45,956 bases of DNA from Deltaproteobacteria bacterium (GTDB taxonomy: Bacteria; Desulfobacterota; Binatia; Binatales; Binataceae): NCBI GenBank assembly GCA_021827495.1, contig JAKAVN010000011.1, positions 1 to 45,956 on the forward strand, given 5' to 3'. Shown one piece after another: positions 35,377 through 43,005 of the stretch. Position numbers and translations under genes: made by a program. Under the pieces are notes generated by a model. That model was not told where the DNA came from. It worked only from the letters and a program-made list of their open reading frames with translations, and did not search any database. How positions within the stretch are numbered: position 1 is the stretch's first letter; the number at the start of each line of letters is the position of its first letter.

Positions 35377-36978
35377 CTAAGAACCGTGTGATGCCGCAGC
35401 ACGAAAATGGGGAAACATTTCGGCCTGTTTAACGGGTCTTTCGCCCTTCGGTAAGAGCGTCATGATTTCCGGGACAGGCACGTTAGCGAGTTCCCCAGGT
35501 TCGAGCTTGTGAAGACCGCCGCCGTAAACCCTGCCCTCTCCGAGGAGCTGGTCTGGCGTGATTGCGTTGAGAATCGCCCAGACCCGACGAATCAGGGCAG
35601 GATCGCGCGCGAGCGCACGCGCGAGTACGCGGGTCGGGTACATGGCCAGATATACGTTGGCGACGGTCGCCTTGGAATTGTTGAGGATGAAGCGAAAAGG
35701 TCTTTTGCGATTGATGTCCGCGCGGCCGAGATAGGTGCAAACGATTGGGGGCGGGGGGCGATTTTCCTGACTGTACCAGAGGGCGCGGTGCCGACAGAGG
35801 TAGCGTTTGTGCAGACCGCGCGCCCTTCCCTCCTGGAGATACGCGTGAAGCTTGGGGAAGCGGTGTTCTATCTGGTCTTCCGTGAGTTGGAGGTCGAGCA
35901 GAAAGAGGCGCCGTTCGATATTAGCGGGATTGCCCTGGCTGTCAGCCTCTACTTCGTCCTTGGTGAGGTAGCGGGGACTTGGCAGGATAGGATGAAACAC
36001 CTCAATGGGAAGTCCGCGAGCAGCGATTTCATCTTCGGATAGGATGAAATAGCGGTTGTCGCCGGTCGCAAGCCCGCGCTTGATGCGGAAGAAGTCGGAG
36101 ATGGTCAGTACCGCGTCACGGTCCCTCACATCGGATGCGGGAAACCGGGTCCATTTGGGTTCGTGGAGAAGCGCGCGCGAGGGAATCTTGCGTGACAGCT
36201 TTGGCTCGGAAAGCGTACCGCCGAAGGTGAAGAGAACCTGGTGATCCTTGGGCGGTGCTGTGTTGCGGAACCAGACGACGGCGGACGACACGAGAGCGTC
36301 AGCAAACTGCAGGTCGTTGGGATCGAAGCGGTGGATGTGCAAGAGGGTGACGCGATCGAGAAGATACCGTTTGACGGCCTGGCCGTAGTTTACGTCCATA
36401 AACTCGCTTGGGATGAGCCACCCCGCGACGGCTCCATCGGCCATGCAGGCGTGCGACAGGAGAACAAAGTGGCAGTAGAGTCCGGCGAGGCCGCTGATCC
36501 TTATTCCGCTCGCCTGCAAGGTCTTGAGCTGAAGGCGGGCCTTCTCGCCGTTCTGCAAGTGATGGTGGCGCACATAGGGCGGGTTGCAGATGATCAGATT
36601 GAAGCGCGGCGTGGGCGGTACCTGGGTAAAGTCTGAGAGCTTGATCGCGAGGCCGGAATTTTTCCAAAGGTGCGCGGCCAGCGTGCCGTAGTGAGGGTCG
36701 ATCTCGAAGCCAAGGGCTTCGGCTATTCGGTCTTTAGGGAAAACCCTCCGCAGCGCTGAGTAGAAAGAGCCCGTGCCAATCGCAGGATCGAGAAAGCGGG
36801 CCTTCTCTCTTCGCGGGAAGATGCGGTATGCGTACCGGAGAATGTCCAGCGCGAGAGCTGGAGGCGTCGAAAACTGGCCGAGACGGTTGCGCTCGGCCTG
36901 AGTTTTCTGGCTGTCGAGTTCAGCCTGAAGGGCGAGGCGTTGCTCTTCAAGCAGGTCGATCGTCTGGGGCACGGGCAC
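35377..36978 (-). CDS. N6-adenine DNA methyltransferase of a type II R-M system
   Basis: Modification enzyme paired with the XamI-type endonuclease. The 533 residues have a gamma-class order: GQFSTP (34-39), the SAM motif FLDPAIGTGSF (62-72), the acidic FEIDPH (91-96), the catalytic NPPY (132-135), then a long C-terminal target-recognition domain. It should methylate adenine within the endonuclease site. Start GTG 36978 lies 2 bp after the endonuclease stop, so it is read from the same transcript. Base composition is visibly less GC-rich than the flanks, suggesting acquisition. Confidence 0.93.
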   Translation of the reverse strand: MPVPQTIDLLEEQRLALQAELDSQKTQAERNRLGQFSTPPALALDILRYAYRIFPRREKARFLDPAIGTGSFYSALRRVFPKDRIAEALGFEIDPHYGTLAAHLWKNSGLAIKLSDFTQVPPTPRFNLIICNPPYVRHHHLQNGEKARLQLKTLQASGIRISGLAGLYCHFVLLSHACMADGAVAGWLIPSEFMDVNYGQAVKRYLLDRVTLLHIHRFDPNDLQFADALVSSAVVWFRNTAPPKDHQVLFTFGGTLSEPKLSRKIPSRALLHEPKWTRFPASDVRDRDAVLTISDFFRIKRGLATGDNRYFILSEDEIAARGLPIEVFHPILPSPRYLTKDEVEADSQGNPANIERRLFLLDLQLTEDQIEHRFPKLHAYLQEGRARGLHKRYLCRHRALWYSQENRPPPPIVCTYLGRADINRKRPFRFILNNSKATVANVYLAMYPTRVLARALARDPALIRRVWAILNAITPDQLLGEGRVYGGGLHKLEPGELANVPVPEIMTLLPKGERPVKQAEMFPHFRAAASHGS

Positions 36979-36980
36979 GA

Positions 36981-37940
36981 TCAGATTCCAAAAAACTTCA
37001 AGTCATCGATGCGGTGCTCCCACACCCAGTCGATGCCTTCGGCGGCTTCATAACCGAGATAGCCGCTATCAAAGTACCCGCAGAGAAAGAGATTGAACCT
37101 GACCTTCTTGCCATAGGTCGCGCGGAGCTGCACCATTTTTGTGGCCTCCTCCTTGCGGCGCTTGTTCGTGTTCGTGAAGTCACCAGCGGATTTAGCCTCA
37201 AAGAATAGAGGCAAGCCACCTTCCTTTGTGCTCTTGGGCATGATGACAGCGTCGATAGGAATATTAACGGATCGCTGGCCGTCCTGCTTGATCGGCACGT
37301 TCATCCTGAAGCTGAAGGTGCCAGGCGGCATGGCATCGAAGCGCGCGCCTTCTCCTGTCGCGAGCAGCTTGTAGTCTTGGCCTTCAAGCCAGGCCTTGAT
37401 GGCTGCGAGCTGGCGCTTCTCCTGAGCATTGCGGATGATCGGATTGGCAACAGCGCCGCAGAGGCGGTCGGCGACGATTGTCGCGGCGCGGTAGGTTTCC
37501 ATGTCGGTGGGCGGTTTCTTACGTCCAAGCCAGACGAATATGTCGGGGTCCGCCATCTTCTGGATGATTACAGCTATCTTCTTTAACTCGCGGGCGATGT
37601 CGGCGGCTGACATGCGGACCGGCAACCGCCTGTGCAGCTCCATAGACTTGACGAGGTTCGGAGAGACCCCGGCAAGCCCGATGAGACGATCCACGGCCAG
37701 AGGCGGACAGCTGGACATGCGCAGGGTCGGGAGAATTTCGGGGTGGGTCCGCATCACGGCTGGCTGGATGTTTGTCATGTGGCCGGTTGCGGCGAGCGCT
37801 GCCTCAACATTTTTCGTGGTTTGAATGCGAGTCTCACGGAAGGCTTTTGGTGCGAATTTCATAAACCAGCCATTGTACATATCGACCGATTTGGCGATGT
37901 CGGTTTTCCACTGCTGCGGCTTGTCAAGATTTACCGCCAT
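36981..37940 (-). CDS. XamI-family type II restriction endonuclease
   Basis: Predicted endonuclease of the XamI family (XamI recognises GTCGAC). The N-terminal stretch WKTDIAKSVDMYNGWFMKFAPKAFRETR, with CPPLAVDRLIGLAGVS (about 78-93), resembles the family from memory. A PD-(D/E)XK nuclease core is visible: D230 in NIPIDAVIMP and E248-A-K250 in LPLFFEAKSAG. 319 residues, ATG 37940 with GGAG upstream. Restriction-first order, with the methylase directly following. GTCGAC sites occur in this window (for example 1329, 4229, 4654), so host methylation would be needed if the enzyme is active. The assignment of specificity is by family resemblance only. Confidence 0.85.
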   Translation of the reverse strand: MAVNLDKPQQWKTDIAKSVDMYNGWFMKFAPKAFRETRIQTTKNVEAALAATGHMTNIQPAVMRTHPEILPTLRMSSCPPLAVDRLIGLAGVSPNLVKSMELHRRLPVRMSAADIARELKKIAVIIQKMADPDIFVWLGRKKPPTDMETYRAATIVADRLCGAVANPIIRNAQEKRQLAAIKAWLEGQDYKLLATGEGARFDAMPPGTFSFRMNVPIKQDGQRSVNIPIDAVIMPKSTKEGGLPLFFEAKSAGDFTNTNKRRKEEATKMVQLRATYGKKVRFNLFLCGYFDSGYLGYEAAEGIDWVWEHRIDDLKFFGI

Positions 37941-37960
37941 CCGTACTCCAGGATCACACT

Positions 37961-38116
37961 CTACTTTTCATTCGGTTGGCGCCTCCGAGAGAATCTGGTT
38001 GTTACCTTAACCAGCGTTCCCTTGTTCCCCGTTTCATGCGCGCAGTTATGGCACACACTGGAACCAATGGCCAGAAACGCCGCTTGAAAGGCGCTGGGCT
38101 TTTCTTTGTCAGACAC
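37961..38116 (-). CDS. Possible 51-residue ORF in front of the R-M genes
   Basis: A GTG-initiated frame of 51 residues ends 20 bp before the endonuclease start. It begins MSDKEKPSAFQAAF, carries a compact Cys/His group (CHNCAHETG, residues 22-30), and has a basic tail. No homology is recognised and no good ribosome binding site is seen; the only start available after the upstream stop is GTG 38116. It shares the lower GC of the R-M genes. It could be a small accessory or leader peptide, or chance. It is not a helix-turn-helix C protein. Confidence 0.3.
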   Translation of the reverse strand: MSDKEKPSAFQAAFLAIGSSVCHNCAHETGNKGTLVKVTTRFSRRRQPNEK

Positions 38117-38298
38117 GGCTCGGGATAGGGAAATCCACTAATCGGACAGCCACGAACCCGGCTCCTCACCCCCCGCGATGAAATCCGCAGCGGCTCGCGA
38201 GCCGGAGTCTCGAAACCAACGTCGTAGGTCGGCAGGTCGTGGGCGCCAAGCGTTGAGGCGCTGGCCAGTGAAGAAATCGGAAACCTGCGAGGGGTTCG

Positions 38299-38332
38299 CC
38301 CCGCCCGCGGCGGGGCCGTGCTCGAACGGCCC
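38299..38332 (-). terminator. Double hairpin downstream of the LLM gene
   Basis: Two neighbouring perfect hairpins on the minus strand: GGGCCG / CGGCCC with an 8-nt loop (38313-38332), then CCCCGCC / GGCGGGG with a 3-nt loop (38299-38315). They share three bases, so they may be alternatives. No U-tract, so any termination would be intrinsic but weak or factor-dependent. Confidence 0.35.
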
Positions 38333-38364
38333 TTACAACAGCAGGACCGTCGAACCGGCGGCGA

Positions 38365-39363
38365 TCATGCCGCGAGCGCCGCCAGCGTGCGTTCGTAGCC
38401 CGCCAGGTCGGCCGCATCGACTTCCACGCGATGCAAGTCGGCGCCCGCCTCGGCCTCGGCCGCCAGCCGCTCGCGCGCCCCGGCCAGGTCGCCGACGTAG
38501 CCCATCTCGTCCAGCAGCCGGCGCGAAACCGCCTCGGTCCCGGCCTTCGAGCCGCCCGCCGCCCACGCCTCGCCGATCTTCCTCACGTCGTCGCCGAAGC
38601 CGAAGCGCGTTAGCTGCTCGGCATAAAAGGTCCCCATCCGCGCCGCATAGAACGACAACGTCCCAGCCTGCGCGGCGCGCGCGCGATCCGGATTGCTGGT
38701 CACGTGAATCGTGCTCGGCGACTTGACCGCGACCGATTTGGGATCGCGCCCGGCGCTCGCCGCCGCGGCGCGGAAATCGGCGATCGCTTGCTTGAGCCGC
38801 CCCAGCGGAATCATCACCGGCAGCCATCCGTCGGCCTTGTGCGCGGTAAACTCGACGCTCTTGCGGTTGAGCGACGCGATGTAGATCGGGATGTGTTTGC
38901 GCGGCGGCTCGAAACGCAGTGTGAACCCGCGCTTGAGCTTGAACAGCCGGCCCTCGTAGTTAAGCGGCTGCCCGGCCATCAACAGGTTGATGATATCGAC
39001 GTACTCGCGCATCCGCGTGAGCGGCGGATTGAAAGCGACGCCATGGAAGTGCTCGATCACCTGCGGTCCGCTGGTGCCCAAGCCGATGATCATGCGCCCG
39101 CCGCTCAGCTCATCCAGCGTCGCGAAATGCTGCGCCAGCGCGCCCGGCGTCCGCGAATAGATGTTGACGATCGCGCTCGCCAGGGCGGCGCGCCTGGTAT
39201 GCTCGGCGAGTAGCGTGAGCGTGGTAAACGCATCGCGGCCCCATGCCTCGGCGACCCAGATCGAATGCACGCCGGCCTCGTCGGCGGCCCGTGCCCGCTC
39301 GATCAGTCCCTTGAAGTCGGGCTTGCCCTGCCAGTTGATGCCGAGTGTGATGTTGTAACCCAT
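38365..39363 (-). CDS. Luciferase-like (LLM) F420/flavin-dependent oxidoreductase
   Basis: 332-residue TIM-barrel enzyme of the luciferase-like monooxygenase superfamily, using FMN or F420. Typical segments: ARAADEAGVHSIWVAEAWGRDAFTTLTLLAEHT, SRTPGALAQHFATLDELSGGRMIIGLGTSG and IPIYIASLNRKSVEFTAHKADGW. The opening GYNITLGINW and overall arrangement favour the F420-dependent (MER-like) branch, but the cofactor cannot be fixed from sequence. Start ATG 39363. Its substrate is unknown. Confidence 0.88.
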   Translation of the reverse strand: MGYNITLGINWQGKPDFKGLIERARAADEAGVHSIWVAEAWGRDAFTTLTLLAEHTRRAALASAIVNIYSRTPGALAQHFATLDELSGGRMIIGLGTSGPQVIEHFHGVAFNPPLTRMREYVDIINLLMAGQPLNYEGRLFKLKRGFTLRFEPPRKHIPIYIASLNRKSVEFTAHKADGWLPVMIPLGRLKQAIADFRAAAASAGRDPKSVAVKSPSTIHVTSNPDRARAAQAGTLSFYAARMGTFYAEQLTRFGFGDDVRKIGEAWAAGGSKAGTEAVSRRLLDEMGYVGDLAGARERLAAEAEAGADLHRVEVDAADLAGYERTLAALAA

Positions 39364-39667
39364 TTTTTCACCAGCCCTCGCGGCGCGGCTGCGCTGGCGC
39401 GCCTGTTGCCACCGGCGAAGCGGCGCCGGGTTGCCTCTCAGCGTTCACCGATTGCGCAGGCGCGCGCCCTATGCCGCGGCTATGCGCTGCGGCCTTTCCT
39501 TTTAGCCTCAGGGCGCGCCTGCTGTCGAGGGCGGGAGCCAAGACCTGCCTGTCGATGGCGGGCGTCTGGAAAGCGCAAGGAAAACGGAGCGTTCACGAAT
39601 TCATAACCGCCCGGCAAGGCGGGCGATGCCGCGCACTTTTCGCCCGCGGCCATACCGGCTAAACTAA
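39364..39667. other. Divergent intergenic region (LLM / phosphatase)
   Basis: About 300 bp, GC-rich, without a recognised gene, promoter consensus or RNA. A small hairpin (CGCCCG / CGGGCG around 39610-39635) is the only visible structure. Confidence 0.4.
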
Positions 39668-40543
39668 GTGCTGCGGATGATGGGTGGAGTGGAACGGCTT
39701 CTCAGGCCGTGTCTCACCGTAGTGTCTGACCGTAGGTATTGCGTGCCAGCCGACAAGGAAGCTGAAAACCAATCTCCGGCCGCGCGCGCAGCCATCGATG
39801 GCGGAGACAAACTCGCCGGGCGCAGGGTGGTGGTCGATTTCAGCCTCCTGCGCCGTTACGGCGGGTGCAACTTCCGCGACCTAGGCGGCCATCCCAGCCG
39901 CGCGCGCAAGCACGTGCGGTGCGGCATGGTCTTTCGCTCGGCCCATCTGGCCGAGGTCCCCGCGGAAAGCCCGATAAGATCGGCCGGCTTGCGCACCGTG
40001 GTCACCCTGCAAAGCCGCACCGAAATTTCGATCCTCGGGCCGCCGCACGCCGACGTTCTGCGCGAGGTGCGATGGGAGCATATTCCGATCGGCGATCGAT
40101 GGTTCCGCGAGCGCGCGCCGATCAGCCTCATCCCCGGCCGCGAGCATCACGCGATAATCCACGACTTCCGCGCGGACTGGCGCACCTTTTTCAAGATTCT
40201 CGCCGAGCGCGACGTCTATCCGCTGCTGTTCCATTGCTCGGCCGGGCGCGATCGCACGGGCATGGGCGCGGCGATGCTGCTCGAGTTGCTGGGCGTCAGC
40301 CGCGAGCGGATCGTAGCCGACTTTCTCGAGAGCAACGTGGTGTTTCCCAAGATGCCGCTGGCGGCGGCGCAGCTCGATCCGGTCTTCGAGCTGATCGACG
40401 CGGCCGGCGGCATCGAAGCTTTCATGCGCGAGGGCATCGGTCTGGATCGCGCCGACCTGGAAGCGATCCGCCAGGACCTGCTCGAAGACGATCGGCTCGA
40501 AGACGCTACCTCCGCCGACGCTTCAGAGAACAGCGACGAATAG
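39668..40543 (+). CDS. Tyrosine-specific protein phosphatase (Y_phosphatase3-like)
   Basis: Cysteine-dependent phosphatase. The catalytic P-loop HCSAGRDRTG contains the CX5R signature. The N-terminal NFRDLGG is typical of the bacterial Y_phosphatase3 family (IphP-like). About 45 leading residues before VVVDFSLLRRYGG are unlike the family, so translation may start internally, for example at a GTG near 39829, instead of GTG 39668. It stands alone and converges on the ECF operon. Substrate unknown; phosphoinositide or phosphotyrosine are both known for the family. Confidence 0.86.
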   Translation: MLRMMGGVERLLRPCLTVVSDRRYCVPADKEAENQSPAARAAIDGGDKLAGRRVVVDFSLLRRYGGCNFRDLGGHPSRARKHVRCGMVFRSAHLAEVPAESPIRSAGLRTVVTLQSRTEISILGPPHADVLREVRWEHIPIGDRWFRERAPISLIPGREHHAIIHDFRADWRTFFKILAERDVYPLLFHCSAGRDRTGMGAAMLLELLGVSRERIVADFLESNVVFPKMPLAAAQLDPVFELIDAAGGIEAFMREGIGLDRADLEAIRQDLLEDDRLEDATSADASENSDE

Positions 40544-40557
40544 CGGCACGCTCTCGC

Positions 40558-40592
40558 GCTGGCTCGGCCCGGCGCTCAGCCAACGAGCCAGC
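40558..40592 (+). terminator. Inverted repeat after the phosphatase gene
   Basis: Perfect 9-bp arms GCTGGCTCG / CGAGCCAGC with a 17-nt loop, 15 bp after the phosphatase stop. Loop is long for a simple terminator. Confidence 0.35.
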
Positions 40593-40636
40593 ACAAACCG
40601 ATCCGATTCCGCAAACCGAATCTGAAGAGAGGCCGA

Positions 40637-40659
40637 ACCGTTCTTCAACGGTATGTTTT
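40637..40659 (+). terminator. Terminator-like hairpin between convergent genes
   Basis: ACCGTT / AACGGT with a CTTC tetraloop followed by ATGTTTT, reading from the phosphatase side. It overlaps the stop of the Spy-like gene on the other strand. Confidence 0.5.
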
Positions 40660-41047
40660 ACGGCCCGCGTTGACCGCCATGCATTCCGGGCCCGCCCTCG
40701 TGCTCACGCTCGGGGGGCGGCCTGAATTCGCGGTCGAATTTTTCCTGCTGCGCGGGCGTGAGCAGGGCGCGCACTCGCGCGCGGGCCTGGGTCAGTTGAT
40801 CGCGGCGCTGGCGCTGGAACTCGTGGCGCAGGTTCTCAACCTTGAAGCGCGTGTCCTGGATGATCTGAAGAATCTGCTCGCGCTGCGATGGCGTCAGGCG
40901 CAGCTCACGCTGCATCCGCTCGATGAACGGCTGGTGCGGAACATTCAGCCATCGGTACCGGTAGGCGAGACTGCTCGCCGCGAACCCGATCGCCAGGCCC
41001 GCGGCCGCAATCACCACGCAGAGCCAGCCTTTATCCCTATCCGGCAA
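40658..41047 (-). CDS. Spy/CpxP-like periplasmic LTxxQ protein
   Basis: 129 residues with an N-terminal membrane helix (about 8-28, WLCVVIAAAGLAIGFAASSLAY) and a helical periplasmic part containing two LTxxQ-type motifs, LTPSQREQI and LTPAQQEKF. Related proteins (Spy, CpxP, CnrX/ZraP-like) are envelope-stress chaperones or metal sensors. The Gly/His-rich tail may bind metal. Overlaps the anti-sigma gene by 11 bp, so it is the third gene of an ECF operon. A sensor role for the sigma/anti-sigma pair is inferred from this context. Confidence 0.82.
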   Translation of the reverse strand: MPDRDKGWLCVVIAAAGLAIGFAASSLAYRYRWLNVPHQPFIERMQRELRLTPSQREQILQIIQDTRFKVENLRHEFQRQRRDQLTQARARVRALLTPAQQEKFDREFRPPPEREHEGGPGMHGGQRGP

Positions 41048-41594
41048 GGTCGCTGCTCACCGCGGGTATCGAGGGTATCCGCTGCCCAAGGAAATCCGTG
41101 CCCGGCAGCGGGACCGTTTCGGAAATCGAATCTGAACTGGTCACAACTTCGTCGAAGGACTGGGGCGGCGCAGCCACCGAGAAGTAGGCCACCAGCGCTG
41201 CCGCCGCCACCGCCGAGACTCCGGCCGCGAGCTCACGCCATTGGCGTACGCGGCGGCGCGGCTCGAGCCGGCACACCGATGCGCGGCGCAGAATTTCAGC
41301 CGCGCGCGTGGCGTCGGCGCGCCGCGCACCGCTCATGCTCATGCCGATCGGCAGGTCTTGGGGCAGGTCTTGAGGCATGCCGCGGGAAACGGCTTGCGGC
41401 GCCGCGTCACCGCTGGCCGCGACCGCCTCGCCCTTGGGATGGAGCATCGGCGCGGTCAGCGCAAAGGTCCGAAACGCCCGGTCGCACTTCGAGCATCCCT
41501 GAAGATGGGCGAGCAGGACGCGGCGGCGTTCGCGGTCGAGCGCGCCGCGCCAAAAACTCACGAATTCCTGGCGTGTCTCAAAACAGTTCATCAT
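41037..41594 (-). CDS. Membrane-anchored zinc-finger anti-sigma factor
   Basis: 185 residues. The N-terminal anti-sigma zinc-finger has the ligand pattern C4, H30, C34, C37 (LLAHLQGCSKC). A single membrane helix (about 121-141) precedes a periplasmic tail. A 4-bp overlap with the sigma factor gene (ATGA) indicates coupled synthesis. It should hold the ECF sigma factor at the membrane until an envelope signal arrives. The linker contains a short coding tandem repeat (PQDLPQDLP). Confidence 0.88.
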   Translation of the reverse strand: MMNCFETRQEFVSFWRGALDRERRRVLLAHLQGCSKCDRAFRTFALTAPMLHPKGEAVAASGDAAPQAVSRGMPQDLPQDLPIGMSMSGARRADATRAAEILRRASVCRLEPRRRVRQWRELAAGVSAVAAAALVAYFSVAAPPQSFDEVVTSSDSISETVPLPGTDFLGQRIPSIPAVSSDLAG

Positions 41595-42229
41595 TCATTC
41601 TCCGCCTTGCGCGGCCCTACCAGGCGCGCCGCCTGACGGCGCAGCGCCTGTCGCGCGCGAAAGGCGCGAATCTTAACTTTCGCTTCGCTCCAGCCGACGA
41701 TCCCGGCGATTTCGCTGACGCTGAGTTCCTCGCCGTTCTGGAGCGTCAGCACCAGTCTATCCTCGGGCCGCAGCGTTGCCAGCAGCTTGTCCGCCAGCAC
41801 CTTGGCCTCGCGCCGCTCCTCGGCCGCCTCGACCAGTTCCTCGGGCGTGGCCGTATTGATCAATCCGACCCAGTTAGCCTCGGCCGCGCTAAAGTCGGCC
41901 ACCAGTTCCTCGGGGCGGCGCCGGCGCCGGCGCAATTCGTCATAGCACAGGTTGATCGCTATCGCGCGCAACCAGGCGCCGAACGGAATTTCGGCCCGGT
42001 AGCCCTTCAAGCCGCCGTAGGCGTGGATGAAGGTCTCCTGCGCCAAGTCGCGCACCTGCTCGGTGTCGGAAAAGAAGCGCTGGCAAATGCGCTCGACGCG
42101 CGCGCGATGGCGCGTGGCCAGTTCCGCGAAGGCCGCAGGCTCACCGCCCAACGCCCCCGCTACCAAGGTCTGGTCCGATGGCTCCGACACGCTACGCGCG
42201 AATCGCTTGAATGCAAGAACGCCACGCAT
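41591..42229 (-). CDS. ECF-type RNA polymerase sigma factor
   Basis: 212-residue group 4 sigma factor. Region 2: FSDTEQVRDLAQETFIHAYGGLKGYRAEIPFGAWLRAIAINLCYDELRRRRRR. Region 4: LRPEDRLVLTLQNGEELSVSEIAGIVGWSEAKVKIRAFRARQALRR. The start ATG 42229 gives about 20 residues before region 2. Forms a three-gene operon with its anti-sigma and the Spy-like protein. Most such sigma factors autoregulate, but no clear -35/-10 ECF pair could be assigned in the 84 bp upstream. Confidence 0.92.
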   Translation of the reverse strand: MRGVLAFKRFARSVSEPSDQTLVAGALGGEPAAFAELATRHRARVERICQRFFSDTEQVRDLAQETFIHAYGGLKGYRAEIPFGAWLRAIAINLCYDELRRRRRRPEELVADFSAAEANWVGLINTATPEELVEAAEERREAKVLADKLLATLRPEDRLVLTLQNGEELSVSEIAGIVGWSEAKVKIRAFRARQALRRQAARLVGPRKAENE

Positions 42230-42313
42230 ACCTGGTAATGAATACGACGGTTCCGATCCATGGTTACACCGAAAAATGCGCCGTTTCCGGTCAAATCCAC
42301 GCCTGCCCGAGCG

Positions 42314-42991
42314 CTACGGCTGCCTGGGTGGACGCGCCAGGCCGGCACGTTCGAGGTCCTCGGGCGTGTCGAGGTCGGTCAACACGCCCGGATCGTCAAC
42401 GTCCACGTAGGCCACGCGGGCGGGGTTGGCAGCCACAAGCACACGGGCTCCCTGGTCTTCGGGCGCGGCCGCCAGTTCGCCGAAGAGCTCGCGCGCGAAG
42501 AGCACAGGATGGCCGCGGCGTCCCCGGTAGCGCGCAATCGCGATCGGCTTGCCCGTGCGCCGATAGCCGTCGATAACCGCCGCAAACGTCTCCGCCCTGA
42601 CCATCGGATGGTCCGCCAGGTGAATCAGCGCGCCGGCGGCATCGGGCCGGACCTGCACGAGCGCGGCCTTGATCGACGAAAGCTGGCCGCGAAGATAGCC
42701 GGGATTTTCGACCACGGCGATTCGCGGATCGTCGGGGATCGCGCCGCGCACCGCGTCGGCATGCGCGCCAACCACCACGATCAGCCGCGTGACGCTTTGC
42801 AGCATCGCGGCCACAAGTATTTCGATGAAGGTGCGCGCCTCCAGCCTGAGCAACGGCTTGGGATAGCCCATCCGGCGCGATTCGCCAGCCGCCAGCAGGA
42901 TCGCCTCCAACGGCCCCCCGCTGGCGGGGGCCGGTCCGCCCCCGGCAGACGCCGCGCTTTCGCCTTGACGCGCCGCCGGCACTCGATCCAT
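42314..42991 (-). CDS. MobA-like molybdenum cofactor nucleotidyltransferase (MocA type)
   Basis: NTP transferase fold with the nucleotide-binding signature ILLAAGESRRMGYPKPLL. It is of the MocA type (CTP:molybdopterin cytidylyltransferase) by similarity and because it lies immediately downstream of xdhC, the partner that delivers the finished cofactor to xanthine/CO dehydrogenase-type enzymes. ATG 42991 (225 residues) opens the conserved domain closely; the frame is open 113 residues further upstream but that part overlaps xdhC and looks non-coding. No hydroxylase structural genes are present. Confidence 0.82.
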   Translation of the reverse strand: MDRVPAARQGESAASAGGGPAPASGGPLEAILLAAGESRRMGYPKPLLRLEARTFIEILVAAMLQSVTRLIVVVGAHADAVRGAIPDDPRIAVVENPGYLRGQLSSIKAALVQVRPDAAGALIHLADHPMVRAETFAAVIDGYRRTGKPIAIARYRGRRGHPVLFARELFGELAAAPEDQGARVLVAANPARVAYVDVDDPGVLTDLDTPEDLERAGLARPPRQP

Positions 42992-43005
42992 CCGCACTCG
43001 CGCGC

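Larger units (their letters stand above)
37941..38364. other. Intergenic region between the restriction gene and the LLM gene
   Basis: About 424 bp. The first part, next to the restriction gene, is lower in GC and holds the possible 51-residue ORF. The rest is GC-rich with two adjacent perfect hairpins at 38299-38332. No other gene supported. Confidence 0.45.

Noticed and set aside
38150-38300. tRNA or gene remnant between the hairpins and the R-M genes
   Set aside because: No T-loop GTTCRA, acceptor pairing or coding signature could be found.
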